Shown: positions 24,556 to 35,441 of the stretch, one piece after another
Numbering within the stretch: the stretch's first letter is position 1
How the letters are laid out: each line of letters begins with the position of its first letter
Source: Marsupella aquatica
Lineage: Eukaryota > Marchantiophyta
Reading direction: 5' to 3'
Assembly (NCBI GenBank): GCA_973895155.1
Contig: OZ316897.1
Coordinates: forward strand, 2,418,001 to 2,482,000
DNA length: 64,000 nucleotides
Made by a program: the position numbers and the translations under genes
Notes under the pieces: generated by a model
Seen by the model: the letters and a program-made list of their open reading frames with translations, nothing else
What the model was told of the DNA's origin: nothing
The model's database searches: none

Positions 24556-25246
24556 AGTAGAACTTAAACTCATTGTTACACATTTGTCTTAGTTAGAAAT
24601 AAGGAGAGCTTGCAGTGTTGACCCATTCGATTAAAGTCTCTTGTGTGTTCATGCCTTGGAAAACTAAGGTGAACCACATATGAGACCATTTATCTATGTG
24701 TCAACTTATTTGCTCGTTTGATGCATGTAGAGGTTATCTATGACCAGTCAATACACGGCCGATGATACACTTAAAGTTAAGGCCTACAAGATTTAATTTC
24801 CTTTTTCTCTATTTTTGGTAAAAGTAGAGGACAAGATTACTAATTGGACCCAACCCAAATATGAGAAGTGAATTATTTTTCATTATGTTACCTTAAAATA
24901 CATACAAAAGGTAGAAATCACAAAAGGTGTCACTTGGTGTGGTGTAATTTTTTTTTGTTTTATATATCAAGTTGATTTTCTCTTCCTTTAGGGTGGGCTA
25001 GCTAGGGCAACAATAGAGCAGCAAGGGCTTTTCAATCCTTAAATCTCTTACTTGATTTATTTCTTAAATTCCTTTTGTTTTTTCTTTGCCTTTTCTTTGG
25101 AGATGGGTGCAAACAGTGGTCAATAGTGTCTTTGGATTGTATGATTTTTGGTATGTTTTAAGGAGTAAGTATGGGTGGAAAAGTTTGTTTTGGGGCAGTT
25201 TTTGCTTATTGGGTGGGGAAGGGGGGGAGGGGGAATGCCTTGGGCA

Positions 25247-26664
25247 TGTTAGGATTTACTCTTACTTAGGTCTAGAGTTACGATTGTACCGTAGTTAAGG
25301 CTAGTTACCTTAGTCGCAGACTTGGTTAGGTTAGTCATGCTGTGCACACTCTATAACCAAGCAGTGTTTGCTTGGAGAGTGGGAACTCAGGCTCATTGTT
25401 ACGGAGCTAGAATAGTTGAGAGATATAGAGAGCTTGCACTGTGGATGCTTGGTATGGCCGGTCGGCCTAGAGTGTAGTAAAACTCTTGTGTGTTCCCGTG
25501 GACCTAGTCTCATGTGGAGGTGAACCACATATCTCTGTGTGTTGACTCTTGTGCATTGGATGGTTCATGGGCTTGCCGTTGCGATTGTCGTTTATGCTCA
25601 ACAATTGATATCAGAGCATGCCTGGGAGGTGACAAGGTTTTTTTGTGACAGTTTTCCAGCGTTCATTGTCGATGTTGCATTTGGAGTTTTATCGCATGAA
25701 ACTTGAATGTGTGTGGTTGAGCGGATAGATTAGTGAGAGGGGTTTCTATCGGTGTATAGAACTCATTGGTTTGTATCGGTGGTGCGGAGGAATTGGAGTT
25801 TGCATCATTCTGGATTTATTCGTGTTTGACGGTTTTTCAGGGGAGAGACCAGAGTTCGTGTTTGCAACGGTGTGAGTTGTGCGGTGCGGGAGGCGTCGCA
25901 TGTTATAGCTCAAGTTGGAGGTTGTAGTGAGTTGGTCATTTTGGTAGCTGAGTTGCTACCGAATGGTTACCGAGTGCGTCGTGATGATTGAAAGAGGCGT
26001 TCGGATTTTTTCACAGGCTATGGAGCTTGTTCCCATTTGAACTAGGTTTCTTGTCATCACGTCTAACTTGGAGGAAGAATTGCAAAGTGTTAGGGCTCAA
26101 CGGTGTGATCGCGGCGAAGCGGTTGTCTTGAGTCCGCGATTGGCACTTGAGAAGGAGTGAGTGTGACACGGCGGAAGGTTTTCTCTCTGCTTAGCTTGCA
26201 AATTGTGCCGGAAAAATTTGGCAACTTTTCCCGTCAGTGGTCATCAGTTTTACTCCTAGAATCGGTGGCGGCAAGGTGAGTAACCAGGATTTTTCCCTTC
26301 AAACAAATTTTTTTTCTAGGTTACTTTAGGGAAAAGTTTTTGTGTGTATACACACATAGTTAAGGCTAACCTTAGTCGCAGACTTGGTTAGGTTAGTCAT
26401 GTTGTGTGCACTCTATAACCAAGCGGTGTTTGCTTGGAGAGTGGGAACTCAGGCTCATTGTTACGGAGCTAGTTGAGAGATAGAGGGATCGAGCTTGCGT
26501 TGTGGATGCTTGGTATGGCCGGTCGGCCTAGAGTGCAATAAAGCTCTTGTGTGTTCCCATGGACGTAGCCTCATGTGGAGGTGAACCACGTATCTCTGTG
26601 TGTCGACTCTTGTGCGTTGGATGGTTTATGGGCTTGCTATTGCGATTGTTGTCTATGCTCAACA
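25247..26664 (+). mobile_element. complete small non-autonomous LTR element (TRIM)
   Basis: The 5' LTR (25247-25603, TGTTAGG...CTCAACA) is followed by a primer-binding site, TGATATCAGAGC (25606-25617). About 720 bp of non-coding interior comes next, then a purine tract (TTTAGGGAAAAG, 26326-26337) and a 3' LTR (about 26341-26664, also ending CTCAACA). The 5' portion of the 3' LTR has been replaced or lost for about 55 bp. A perfect 5-bp target duplication GGGCA flanks the element (25242-25246 and 26665-26669). It has no coding capacity and must be mobilised by a relative. The solo LTR at 22765 belongs to the same family. Confidence 0.92.
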
Positions 26665-26669
26665 GGGCA

Positions 26670-29600
26670 GAGGGAATTGCAATTAGGAACTAAGAGGTTT
26701 AGGACCACTAGTTCACATTTCAAAAAGTAACCCACTCAAAAACATAAACTATAAGTTAAGAGAAAAATTTGTGAAGGGATGGGGGTGTAGGAGTTATTTT
26801 TTTGAAGCATAAGGAGAGGCCAGGAGTGGGATTTTTCATGATTGCTTAAGTGATCAATCTGATCTAGCAACAATGATTTAAAATCCAGACTGAGATAGGA
26901 CTTAACATTTCTAGCTGCTAAAACACAGAGTTGAGCTTGGAATTAAATATGTATTTCATGCACTTAGGCTTATCAGGTCCATCAGTCATTCAGTGGGCAA
27001 AGACATTGACCAAGGGGCCTGTCCGAGTGGGTTTCATGGGTTTTAAGATCCCACTATTGAGGAATGTCAAGTTGTGTTGACCGCACCAAACAGGTGATAG
27101 ATTGTCTTGTCAATTGAGCATGGATCCTTTTTGTAACTTTTGAGGCTACACTTTTACCAAAGTATCACCGGGGGTATCACCCAACATTGCAAACCCATAT
27201 TGCAGAGCAAAATTGCTGCAACACTCTTCTTCTTAACACATACATCTGGGCAGATCTGAGACTGCTTTGATACGCAGAGCCACGAAAATGGCATAATGCG
27301 TGTGACGAAGTATAGGGTTATTTTATTGGTTAAAAATGAAGATTTAAGAATTTTCTGAGAAGAACAATAGAGTCTTTTAGATCAAATTTTGAGACTTATA
27401 AGAACATTAAGGTCCTTATAACCAACTTTTTAGAATATTCCAACTTTATAGGGGTTGAAAAATTATTATTTTTCTTACATTTTAGGGGGTCCGAGGCCTA
27501 AAAACGTTGCAGGTGATGGGGAGACATCAATTTAGTGAGACCCCCAAGACGCAGAGTAACCCAACCATCTTTTTTCAAACATCTACAGTAGGCATGTGAT
27601 TTTGTTTCAGCCATGATCGGTGACCCACCCCCTTGGTCACTGGCCTGTGCTATGTGAATTGGGATGTTTATACATTCTGTAAACAAGAAATTTGCCACCA
27701 AAAATTGGTCTAAACAACAGCAAAAAAAAGAGCTTCAATGAACAACAAATGTAAAAAATTCAAACCTTACAGCAAGGTCATGAAGAGAAACTTACCTAGA
27801 GACTCTAGCATAAAATTGTTGTGACATGGAACATTATTATGCAGGCATTTGAGACTGTCGGTATGTTATCATCCAGATGCCTTGCTTTGGAGTCATCATA
27901 CTTCCATTCCAAGTCCCACGCCACAAGGACAGTTTGAGGGTTCCCATAATTACATCAAAAACTAATAACTTTATACATACTTAGAATAATACTCAATAGT
28001 TTCAATTAATTATTTTATTTTAAATCATGGTATCGAGTGACATATTAAACTTATATTGTTGCATATTGACTTCACTTTGAATAGGTGGGATGGGAAACAT
28101 AGGATGTCCTTGCCGGTAAACACACATTAAAATGTGATAGCATATTATATGCACTCATTGATTGAAAAATAATAATGAAGATGTGATAGCATATTATGTA
28201 TATTCATTGATGTAAAAAATAAATAAATAATTATCATGGTATGGAGTAATATCGTACACCCTAACATAGTACATATGCAAGTCCATGAAGTTACTGTTCC
28301 TTGTACACCAGCCTACAGTTGTCCTGTGGGTTGCGGAAAGGAATGCGATTCGTATTGGAAGCGCATTTACCCGTACCTACTCAATAAAACATTTGATGGG
28401 GTCATGGGTCAATTGATGGTATTGCTCACCACCTGTAGTGAACTACACCGTATCGCTTAGAGTACTCTAGCCCGATGGACACAGTACAGTACCTGATTCT
28501 AACGATTACATCAATTTTCTCCTGCTGGTTGATTACAAAGGCTCAGAAAAATACTTGCATCAATGCACTAAGCCGAAAAGAAGACAATGATTTAAGATGA
28601 TAGCAATTTCCCTCTCATAGCAAGCCCACTACCTGGATCACTCACTCAAACATCACACATCCGAGACTGAGAAAACGTTTCTAGACGGATCTTGGACCGT
28701 CACCAAACCAAATGTCTCATGCGCTGTGGTACAGAACTCTGATTTTTAAAAATTTATTGAAACGCGAACAAAAAATGGACCACATCAGAAGTTCATTTCT
28801 CTTTCGGATTTCAAGATTTTGCATGTGGGACTCCTCCTTTTTAGCATCCAGTGTAATAGAACTTGAAAAAGTGTTTTCAGTAAAGTCTATTTAGACGCTA
28901 CAGAGGTTGAGTTCCCCTTAGAAAGAAAATTGTCTGGTTACTCGGAGTCTCACCATGATTTAGGAAGCAGATTGGAAATGAAGAGCTCTTCCGTGGCATG
29001 GTGTCAATGGTTATTAGATCTAGCCAGATTGGATTGTTTGTTGGCAAAAGTTTTTTTGAGGCTTGCGTGGGGCAACTAGGAGATGTGAAATTCTTTGTGG
29101 TCCCAATTTTCTTTTCCCGCCCCTCCTCTTTTTGTTCCATTTGGTCTTCTAGTGCCACCCAAAAAGTAAAAGCATTGGATGTGGTCTGTCTACTAGGATG
29201 AGAAATTCTACTAGGATGAGAAATTCTACTATCGGACCCACACTGAAGTTTCTGTTGACCCTTTAGGATCAAATTCACCAACAAGATAGGGTTTCGTCAG
29301 CATCCAGTTTCCATGACACAAATGTCTTTCTGTAAATGTGAATAGTATAAATATATCACTGCAAAAGAACAAAAAGATAGAGATCCCAAAGGCCAGAAAT
29401 AAAGGGGGCAAACAACAGGTAAAACCGAAGAGCCACATAGTTGTTGAACGATTATGCAAATTACACACTGATCGATCTGTGACGGATCTAGGACCTAAGA
29501 ACTAACACTTAAAATTAGTCTAGTATGATCCCAGCTTCGATGACAAGAATCACAATTCCTCCAAAACATTTGACTATAACTAACCTTGCCAACTGTATAA

Positions 29601-31500
29601 TTATCATGAACTGTGGATGCCCAAAGTATTGTGACAGCAGCCACTTTGAAGGGATGATTGTGTACAAGACTCGAGTGGTACGTCTGTTTTCTCAGCCCTT
29701 GCTGACATTTCATGGCGAATAGTAAGCCGCCTCCTACTGTACTGACATACGCTGAACTAAAGTGCCCAATTTGCAACTAAAGTGCCCCAATTTGCAGAAG
29801 CACACAAGAGCTGAAAGGCACCATGACTCCATGAGACCGATTGGTCACCAGAGAAAGTGCAAGACTGGCGCAGTACCGGTTCGTACCGTGACTGAGAGCG
29901 ATCGATCACCTGTGAATTGTAACATTGACTCACAGGTCGATCGATCTAATAAGTTATAAGTTAGTACCGTGGCAACAGCAGTACCAACGAGCGAGTTTCC
30001 ACTTTTCAAAGGCATTGCAGTACACCGGCCACGCGGGAGTGCGGGAGGTTGACCTTGCTCGTACAGACACTGCACGACAGAAGCCATTTAGTGGCAGACT
30101 GGCAGCCAGATAGGTAATGTAAGTGAGCTTAGAGGACAATCGAGCATCCTTACGTACAATTCCGTGAATCCCTCTGCACTGAGATCTGACTCGATCTGCT
30201 TCCCAGCTTGGCAACAATCCCACTCAGCTGCAAGGTCGCCGAATCCTGCAAACAATATGAGAACGATATTTGTTTTGTTGAGGCCGTGTGAGTTTATAGT
30301 TTTAAAATTGGGCAGGCATACTGGAAGCTACTGTAGAAAAAGGGCGGAGAATCGACACAGGTCTACAAGGACTGCTGATGGTGGGCCCTTTCCGTTTCGT
30401 TTCCATGACAACCACTCTCCTTATTCGAGTCCAGTTTTTGCCGGCAAGTACCATGCGCAGGAGTATGTACGTTCTTGCAGTCCTGCACCGTCCTGAGGTT
30501 TTTTGGAAACAGCATTCAGTCCAAGTCCAAGTCCTTCTTCCTCTTCTTACAATAATTTTGTAGATGAAATTTTGTAGAGGTTTCACTGATAGTAACAGAT
30601 CAATAAATTAAGAGGCTGCGAGATTGAACAGACACGAAGGATCTCCAATCTTGAATTTGGGCTCTAAACCCTAACAGAGCCAACTTTCTTGGATTTATTC
30701 TTTGGACCGTATAAAGGAAATCTTGTAGACGTTTCTGAAAATGGTATGATTCATTCTCTAATATATAAGCAAGAGGCCCTGTAGTTAAGGTCTAGATAGT
30801 GACACACAGGACAAGAAATGTTCGAATCAGAGTACAGCCAAAGGGGAAGGCGCTAAAATCCATGCCACATCCAGAAAATAATATTTTTCTTGATTAGCGT
30901 TCCAGCATCGGCAGTCTGGCTAGCTTTATATTCAGACTCAATCAAGAGTAAAAGGAGCCAGGGAGAAGAGTTGACAGTTTGACCCATGTACTTTGAAACA
31001 ATGGCACACTGACAGAAGCGTGTCAGGCTCAATTCTATTTAGAGAGGGAGTTCAAAAAATTATATGTTCTTTTGTGGGTTCTTAGGCACACTTATGTTAC
31101 TTATAAAGAGCCAAGTGCAAACTAGAGTTAGGCCTAGGTTTCTAGAGTGAAGACTCTAGATCATAAGTCCATGGCTCATTATGTGTATTGGAAAAAATAT
31201 GACTATGATGTATGTCAAATGATAATCATGCATACTTTTTATCATAATTTCTATTTGCATTAAAAAATGGGTTAGACTATGGCCCCACCATAACATATGT
31301 GCATAGAACACGAGATAGAAAGAAGGATATGCATAGAAAAGATTATGGTATGTTATGTATGATTATTGAAATGATGACATGCTTGAGTTTTTTTTATCAT
31401 TTCATTAACCTTCCAAAAATGTGAATAAGGAATATATTTTGGTGACATTTTCATTGTCCTCCCCACTATCCATGTTCAAATAATGGGTAGTCAGGGCTAG
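26670..31500. other. gene-free AT-rich intergenic region
   Basis: No supportable gene. Around 28130-28205 a ~45-bp segment containing GATGTGATAGCATATTATRT is duplicated. Open frames are short with no recognisable domains. Confidence 0.5.
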
Positions 31501-31925
31501 TGCCATGCCGAGGGACAGTGCCTCTTATGCACATCGGCATGTCCCTGGCATGCCCGCTAGGTATGTAGTTAGGGCTAGTGTACTACTTGAGTTAGCGACA
31601 TGTTCTTATAACAAATTCAAGCCGTTCTTGAAGAAAATGCGCTGTTAGTGTGACGCCTGGACTTGGCTTACTTAGGGCATGTTTTTCTTTGCCATTTTTC
31701 AATTCTTCTTGAATCGCTGTTGACAGAGCTCAGACAGTGCTTGTAGGTTCCGTACACGGGATTCACACAGTGATTCGTTAGCGGGTTCGTTAGATGCTTC
31801 CGGCCGATCTTGGCATCCCGCCGGTTGTACGTCAATTCAATTTCAATACACTTGTTTCTCTTGCGCCTTGTATAATACAGAGGTTTACACCTCCACTACG
31901 TACATACTACCTCATTTGCTTTTCC
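31501..31925 (+). repeat. diverged copy of the Ty3 LTR plus adjoining 'A' sequence
   Basis: From TGCCATGCCGAGGGACAGTG (31501) to about 31873 this matches the LTRs at 49110 and 58531 along their length. It then continues into ATACAGAGGTTTACACCTCC (31874 onward), the same sequence that follows the LTR at 58891. Similarity stops near 31925. It is clearly older than the 49/58-kb pair. Confidence 0.85.
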
Positions 31926-31976
31926 CTTACCACTTTCAACAAGAATACACTAATTTAACCAAGTATGTTTATTTGG

Positions 31977-32412
31977 AACAGGTTTTTACTAACTTGTCCC
32001 CCAAACTATCCAATATTAGAAACTTGTCACTCAAACAAAATCACTTGTCAATCATTTTGCCCCCATTTTTTGTATTTGAGCTAGTATTATCTTATATACA
32101 GGTTCCCGTTGCCATGTGGCAAGTGGCTACTGGCTAGCCTTAACCCATGTGGCACCCCACACTCCCCTCACAAAGATCTGACACTTTTGGCCTCATTTTT
32201 ACTCAGGGAAACACAGCGGAGAAGGGAAAGAGGGACTGACGGGGGTGGTAACAGGTTAAGGCTAGCCAGTAGCATCTTGCCACATGACAATGGAAACCCG
32301 TATACAAATACTAAGTTAATACAAAATGGAGGGCAAGTTGATACTTAATTTTTTTTAGGGGACACATTAGTAATATTGGGTAGTTTGGGGGACAGGTTAA
32401 TAAAAAGCTGTT
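31977..32412. mobile_element. foldback MITE with ~165-bp inverted arms
   Basis: The left arm begins TTTTTACTAACTTGTCCCCC and the right arm, read in reverse complement, TTTTTATTAACCTGTCCCCC. Near the centre, GGCTACTGGCTAGCCTTAAC on the left is mirrored by GTTAAGGCTAGCCAGTAGC on the right. The spacer is about 100 bp. There is no coding capacity, and I could not fix a target duplication. Confidence 0.8.
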
Positions 32413-34910
32413 AGTTGAAGATATTATTTGTCACTTCTAGAGTAGACTAGCCCAATGCCCTGCATTGCAGAGTATTGTCAAAGGTGAGTAATGTTGATGA
32501 TGTTGTCAAACATAAGGGAGATGGTCAGAGTAGGCAACTAGAGTTCAAGGAGTGTGCCAGTTGTGGGGAGAATGACAGGTCAAGTGCAGAAAAGGTATAT
32601 ATAATGGCACCCTTAGGTACATCTCATGGTTAAGAAGAATGTCAACCATAATTAAACAGCCGATTGAGGCTTCCCACCATGACTACATCTAAAGGCAAAC
32701 CATGAGAAAAAAATAGCGAGTATATTATAGTGTTTGGATAAGTAAATTAGATACAATGATGGATTTCTCATATATTTCATCTTTTTTTGTCTTTAACTGA
32801 AATGGGGAGTAAATACAATTAGACTCCCCCATCCCAATGTGACATTTTCCATATATCTCATGAGTAGTTATGAATGGTGGTGATTCAAACGGCACTAATA
32901 TACGCTTCAACCTCTTATAGGAACTACTCTTGAAGACAATACTGTACTTTCGTTGAGCGACCCTCTTTTGTAGTCCATAGAGTTTCCCTCCCCTACGAGG
33001 CCCCACATTCTTGCAAGGTTTTCACATTAAACAACAATTTTATTGATCTGTGTTCTTTTTGAGAAAAGGGACAGGACCCACCTTCCTTCCTGATCCTATT
33101 CTGTAATCTTCTCGGGGACCTACCTTTCTTCTTGTATGGTGTAATCTTCTTGAGGTTGGGTCGGGTTGGGTTGGGCTCGGTTGAGTCGAATTCATTCGAG
33201 TTGCAAAGTACGCCTTGCAATAGGGCGTCTCAAACCAGGTGTTTTCTGTTTTTTCATTATAGCAGCTGTGACCATGATCAAAACTCAAATTTCAGGCAAA
33301 GTTAGTCCGGGGATTTTTGGTCTGAGATGCGTCACAACATCATCAATTTCAGAATGGGCTAAAACTATTCTTGAAGGGTGATTTTTGGTGCAGATTTTTG
33401 GTGCAGATTTTTGGTCAGCTGACCGCCGGAGTTTGATTACCTAAAATGGTTGAGAAAGTACTGGTTTGAGATACCCTAAGTGTCCAGCATCGTGAATTCC
33501 ACAAAATGCTGGACACTAAGGGTATCTCAAGATCTTTCAAGGAAAAACAAAATATGTCCAGCATCATTTTATTATGGGACTAGAGTGATGCAGTCTAGAA
33601 GGAGTGATGACTGGCGACTGCGCCTGAGCTGGTGATTCGGAAATACCGAAGAAATCTGAGTAGGTCGGCCGTCAGTGCCAGTGACTGATTGGCGATTCCC
33701 TCTCCAAGGTGATCGCTCCCCCTCATTTGTGTATTTTGCCGAGTTTGATTTGAGTTAAATGGCACGTGAGAGGCTAGTAGCTCTGATGCAGACCTGCAGT
33801 ACTCACAATTGCCATTGAGTTGCCTCCGGGCCGGCTTGAGTAGCTAGCCTGAGGCATGCATGCAGCAATCGGGACAGTTTCCACTCACCTGGCGGCTCCG
33901 CTGCTGCAGTGTCCAAACTACTACTGTAGCCGATGGGAGCTGAGCTGAGGACAGTGAGGACGGTGAGCAGAAATTAGCTGAGGCGAGTGGTTGTGCGATT
34001 TCTGTGTGCATATAATTTATTTTTCTTTCTTCTGTTTTTGTCGAACCGAGTGTCCTCTTCTCCTGTCCAGGCTCTATCTTTCAGGGCGTCCGCCAGCTCG
34101 AGGGCGCCCGAAGTGCAAGGCTATTTCTGTTTGGTAGCTCATCTCGTGAAAGTGCGACTCGGGGTAGTTGTGAAGGTTGTCCGTCCCGGAGCTTCTCCTG
34201 AGGTGAATTCCCTATCAGGATTCGAGGAGCACACGTGTGAATGGTGAACAGTTAGTGTAGGATGAACTATGGTTCATTAGTTGACCTGTGAGCTGATTGT
34301 TGCAGTTTCCGTGGGCCAGCTTCCCCGTCCAGTGGATTCGATTCGAAATCTCTTGGCATGTCCTTGATTGAAAACCGATTCCCCTGAAGTAGAATCACTG
34401 TCTGGATTGAGTTGCTATCTAGCTAAGGAACCGGTGAGGTTAATAACTGGAGCCTGAGCTGACAGAATGATCGATCATCGACAACGTGGTCATTCCTTAC
34501 CCAGTGGGTCGAGTCTAGGATCCTAGTGTATGACTGTACGTTGGTTTACAAGCTGGAGAGGTGACTGGCCAGTGTCTCAAAGCATTTTGGTAGACAGTCC
34601 ATTCATTAAGAAGGTTCGAGGCCGAGCTTGAGTATCGCGTGCACATCATTGTTGTATCGGTGATAACCACGCAGGCAGCACAAAACTCTTAATTTGTGTA
34701 CTGCAGGTTTTGCCGAGCAACTGAATCGCTGATATAGGAAGATCAGCTTTTGGATGCTTCACACAATCCGTTTGGACTTCAGTGCCTAGACGTGGCTTCA
34801 TTTGAAGTGAGACCAAGAGTGACCCGAATTCGAAGTAATAGACTAGAAGTGCACCAGAAAGGTCGATAATCACAATTTTCTTGGCGCGCGGCAGGCTTAC
34901 AGTAGTAACC
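32413..34910. other. intergenic region upstream of STIG1-like gene
   Basis: No supportable gene; the open frame at 33987-34247 has a hydrophobic start but no family match. Contains the hairpin at 33466-33530. The last part presumably holds the promoter and 5' UTR of the gene at 34911. Confidence 0.4.
33466..33530. ncRNA. near-perfect 24-bp hairpin (miRNA-like or small inverted repeat)
   Basis: TTGAGATACCCTAAGTGTCC (then AGCA) at 33466-33489 pairs with its reverse complement at 33507-33530 across a 17-base loop, with a single mismatch. A related fragment, TGTCCAGCATC, recurs at about 33556. It could be a small-RNA precursor or a tiny inverted repeat. No expression evidence is available from sequence. 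Confidence 0.35.
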
Positions 34911-35441
34911 ATGGCTAAACATTTCGGTGAAAAGAGGTTCTCAGTAGTTCTTGCGCTGGTGCTTGGTTTAGCTGTTGCCATGAATATGACGATGACCACA
35001 AACGTATCAGCAGACGTTCAGGACTCTACCTACAGATCCAGAGCCACATCTGCGTTTGTTCGTAGGAATTTGGAAGCGAGGCAGTCGGGAATGACTCTTA
35101 CTTCCCGCTCATATTCCCACATGATGATGAGCTCGAGCAGCGTCAGCAGCCGGGTTAGGAGATTGGCAGGGTCGGCGAATTGCGCCAGCAATCCAAATAT
35201 TTGTAACGATGCAACGACGTATGGACCGAACGCCACTTGCTGTGCTTCAACAGGGGCCTGCGTGCAACTGGATAGTGACAAAAATAATTGCGGCTTCTGC
35301 ATGTACGTTTGTGCGTCCAACCTCGGATGCTGCAACGGAACGTGCACCAGCATCATGACGGACAACCAGAATTGTGGGACCTGTGGGACGACATGCAGGA
35401 ATTCCTTGTGCACCAATGGATTTTGTGGGTATGGAGGTTAA
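34911..35441 (+). CDS. STIG1-like cysteine-rich secreted protein
   Basis: A 176-residue single-exon ORF. The ATG at 34911 sits in a good context (ACCATGG). Residues ~8-35 form a hydrophobic signal peptide (RFSVVLALVLGLAVAM). A Ser/Arg-rich spacer follows, and the C-terminal ~85 residues are cysteine-rich with the STIG1 pattern: NATCCASTGACVQL, DKNNCGFCMYVCASNLGCC, then NGTCTSIMTDNQNCGTCGTT and CRNSLCTNGFCG. STIG1 family proteins of land plants are secreted cell-wall or apoplastic proteins, first described from the stigma. The role in this organism is unknown; extracellular localisation is inferred from the signal peptide. The RR motif before the Cys domain (VRRLAG) could be a processing site. 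Confidence 0.85.
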   Translation: MAKHFGEKRFSVVLALVLGLAVAMNMTMTTNVSADVQDSTYRSRATSAFVRRNLEARQSGMTLTSRSYSHMMMSSSSVSSRVRRLAGSANCASNPNICNDATTYGPNATCCASTGACVQLDSDKNNCGFCMYVCASNLGCCNGTCTSIMTDNQNCGTCGTTCRNSLCTNGFCGYGG

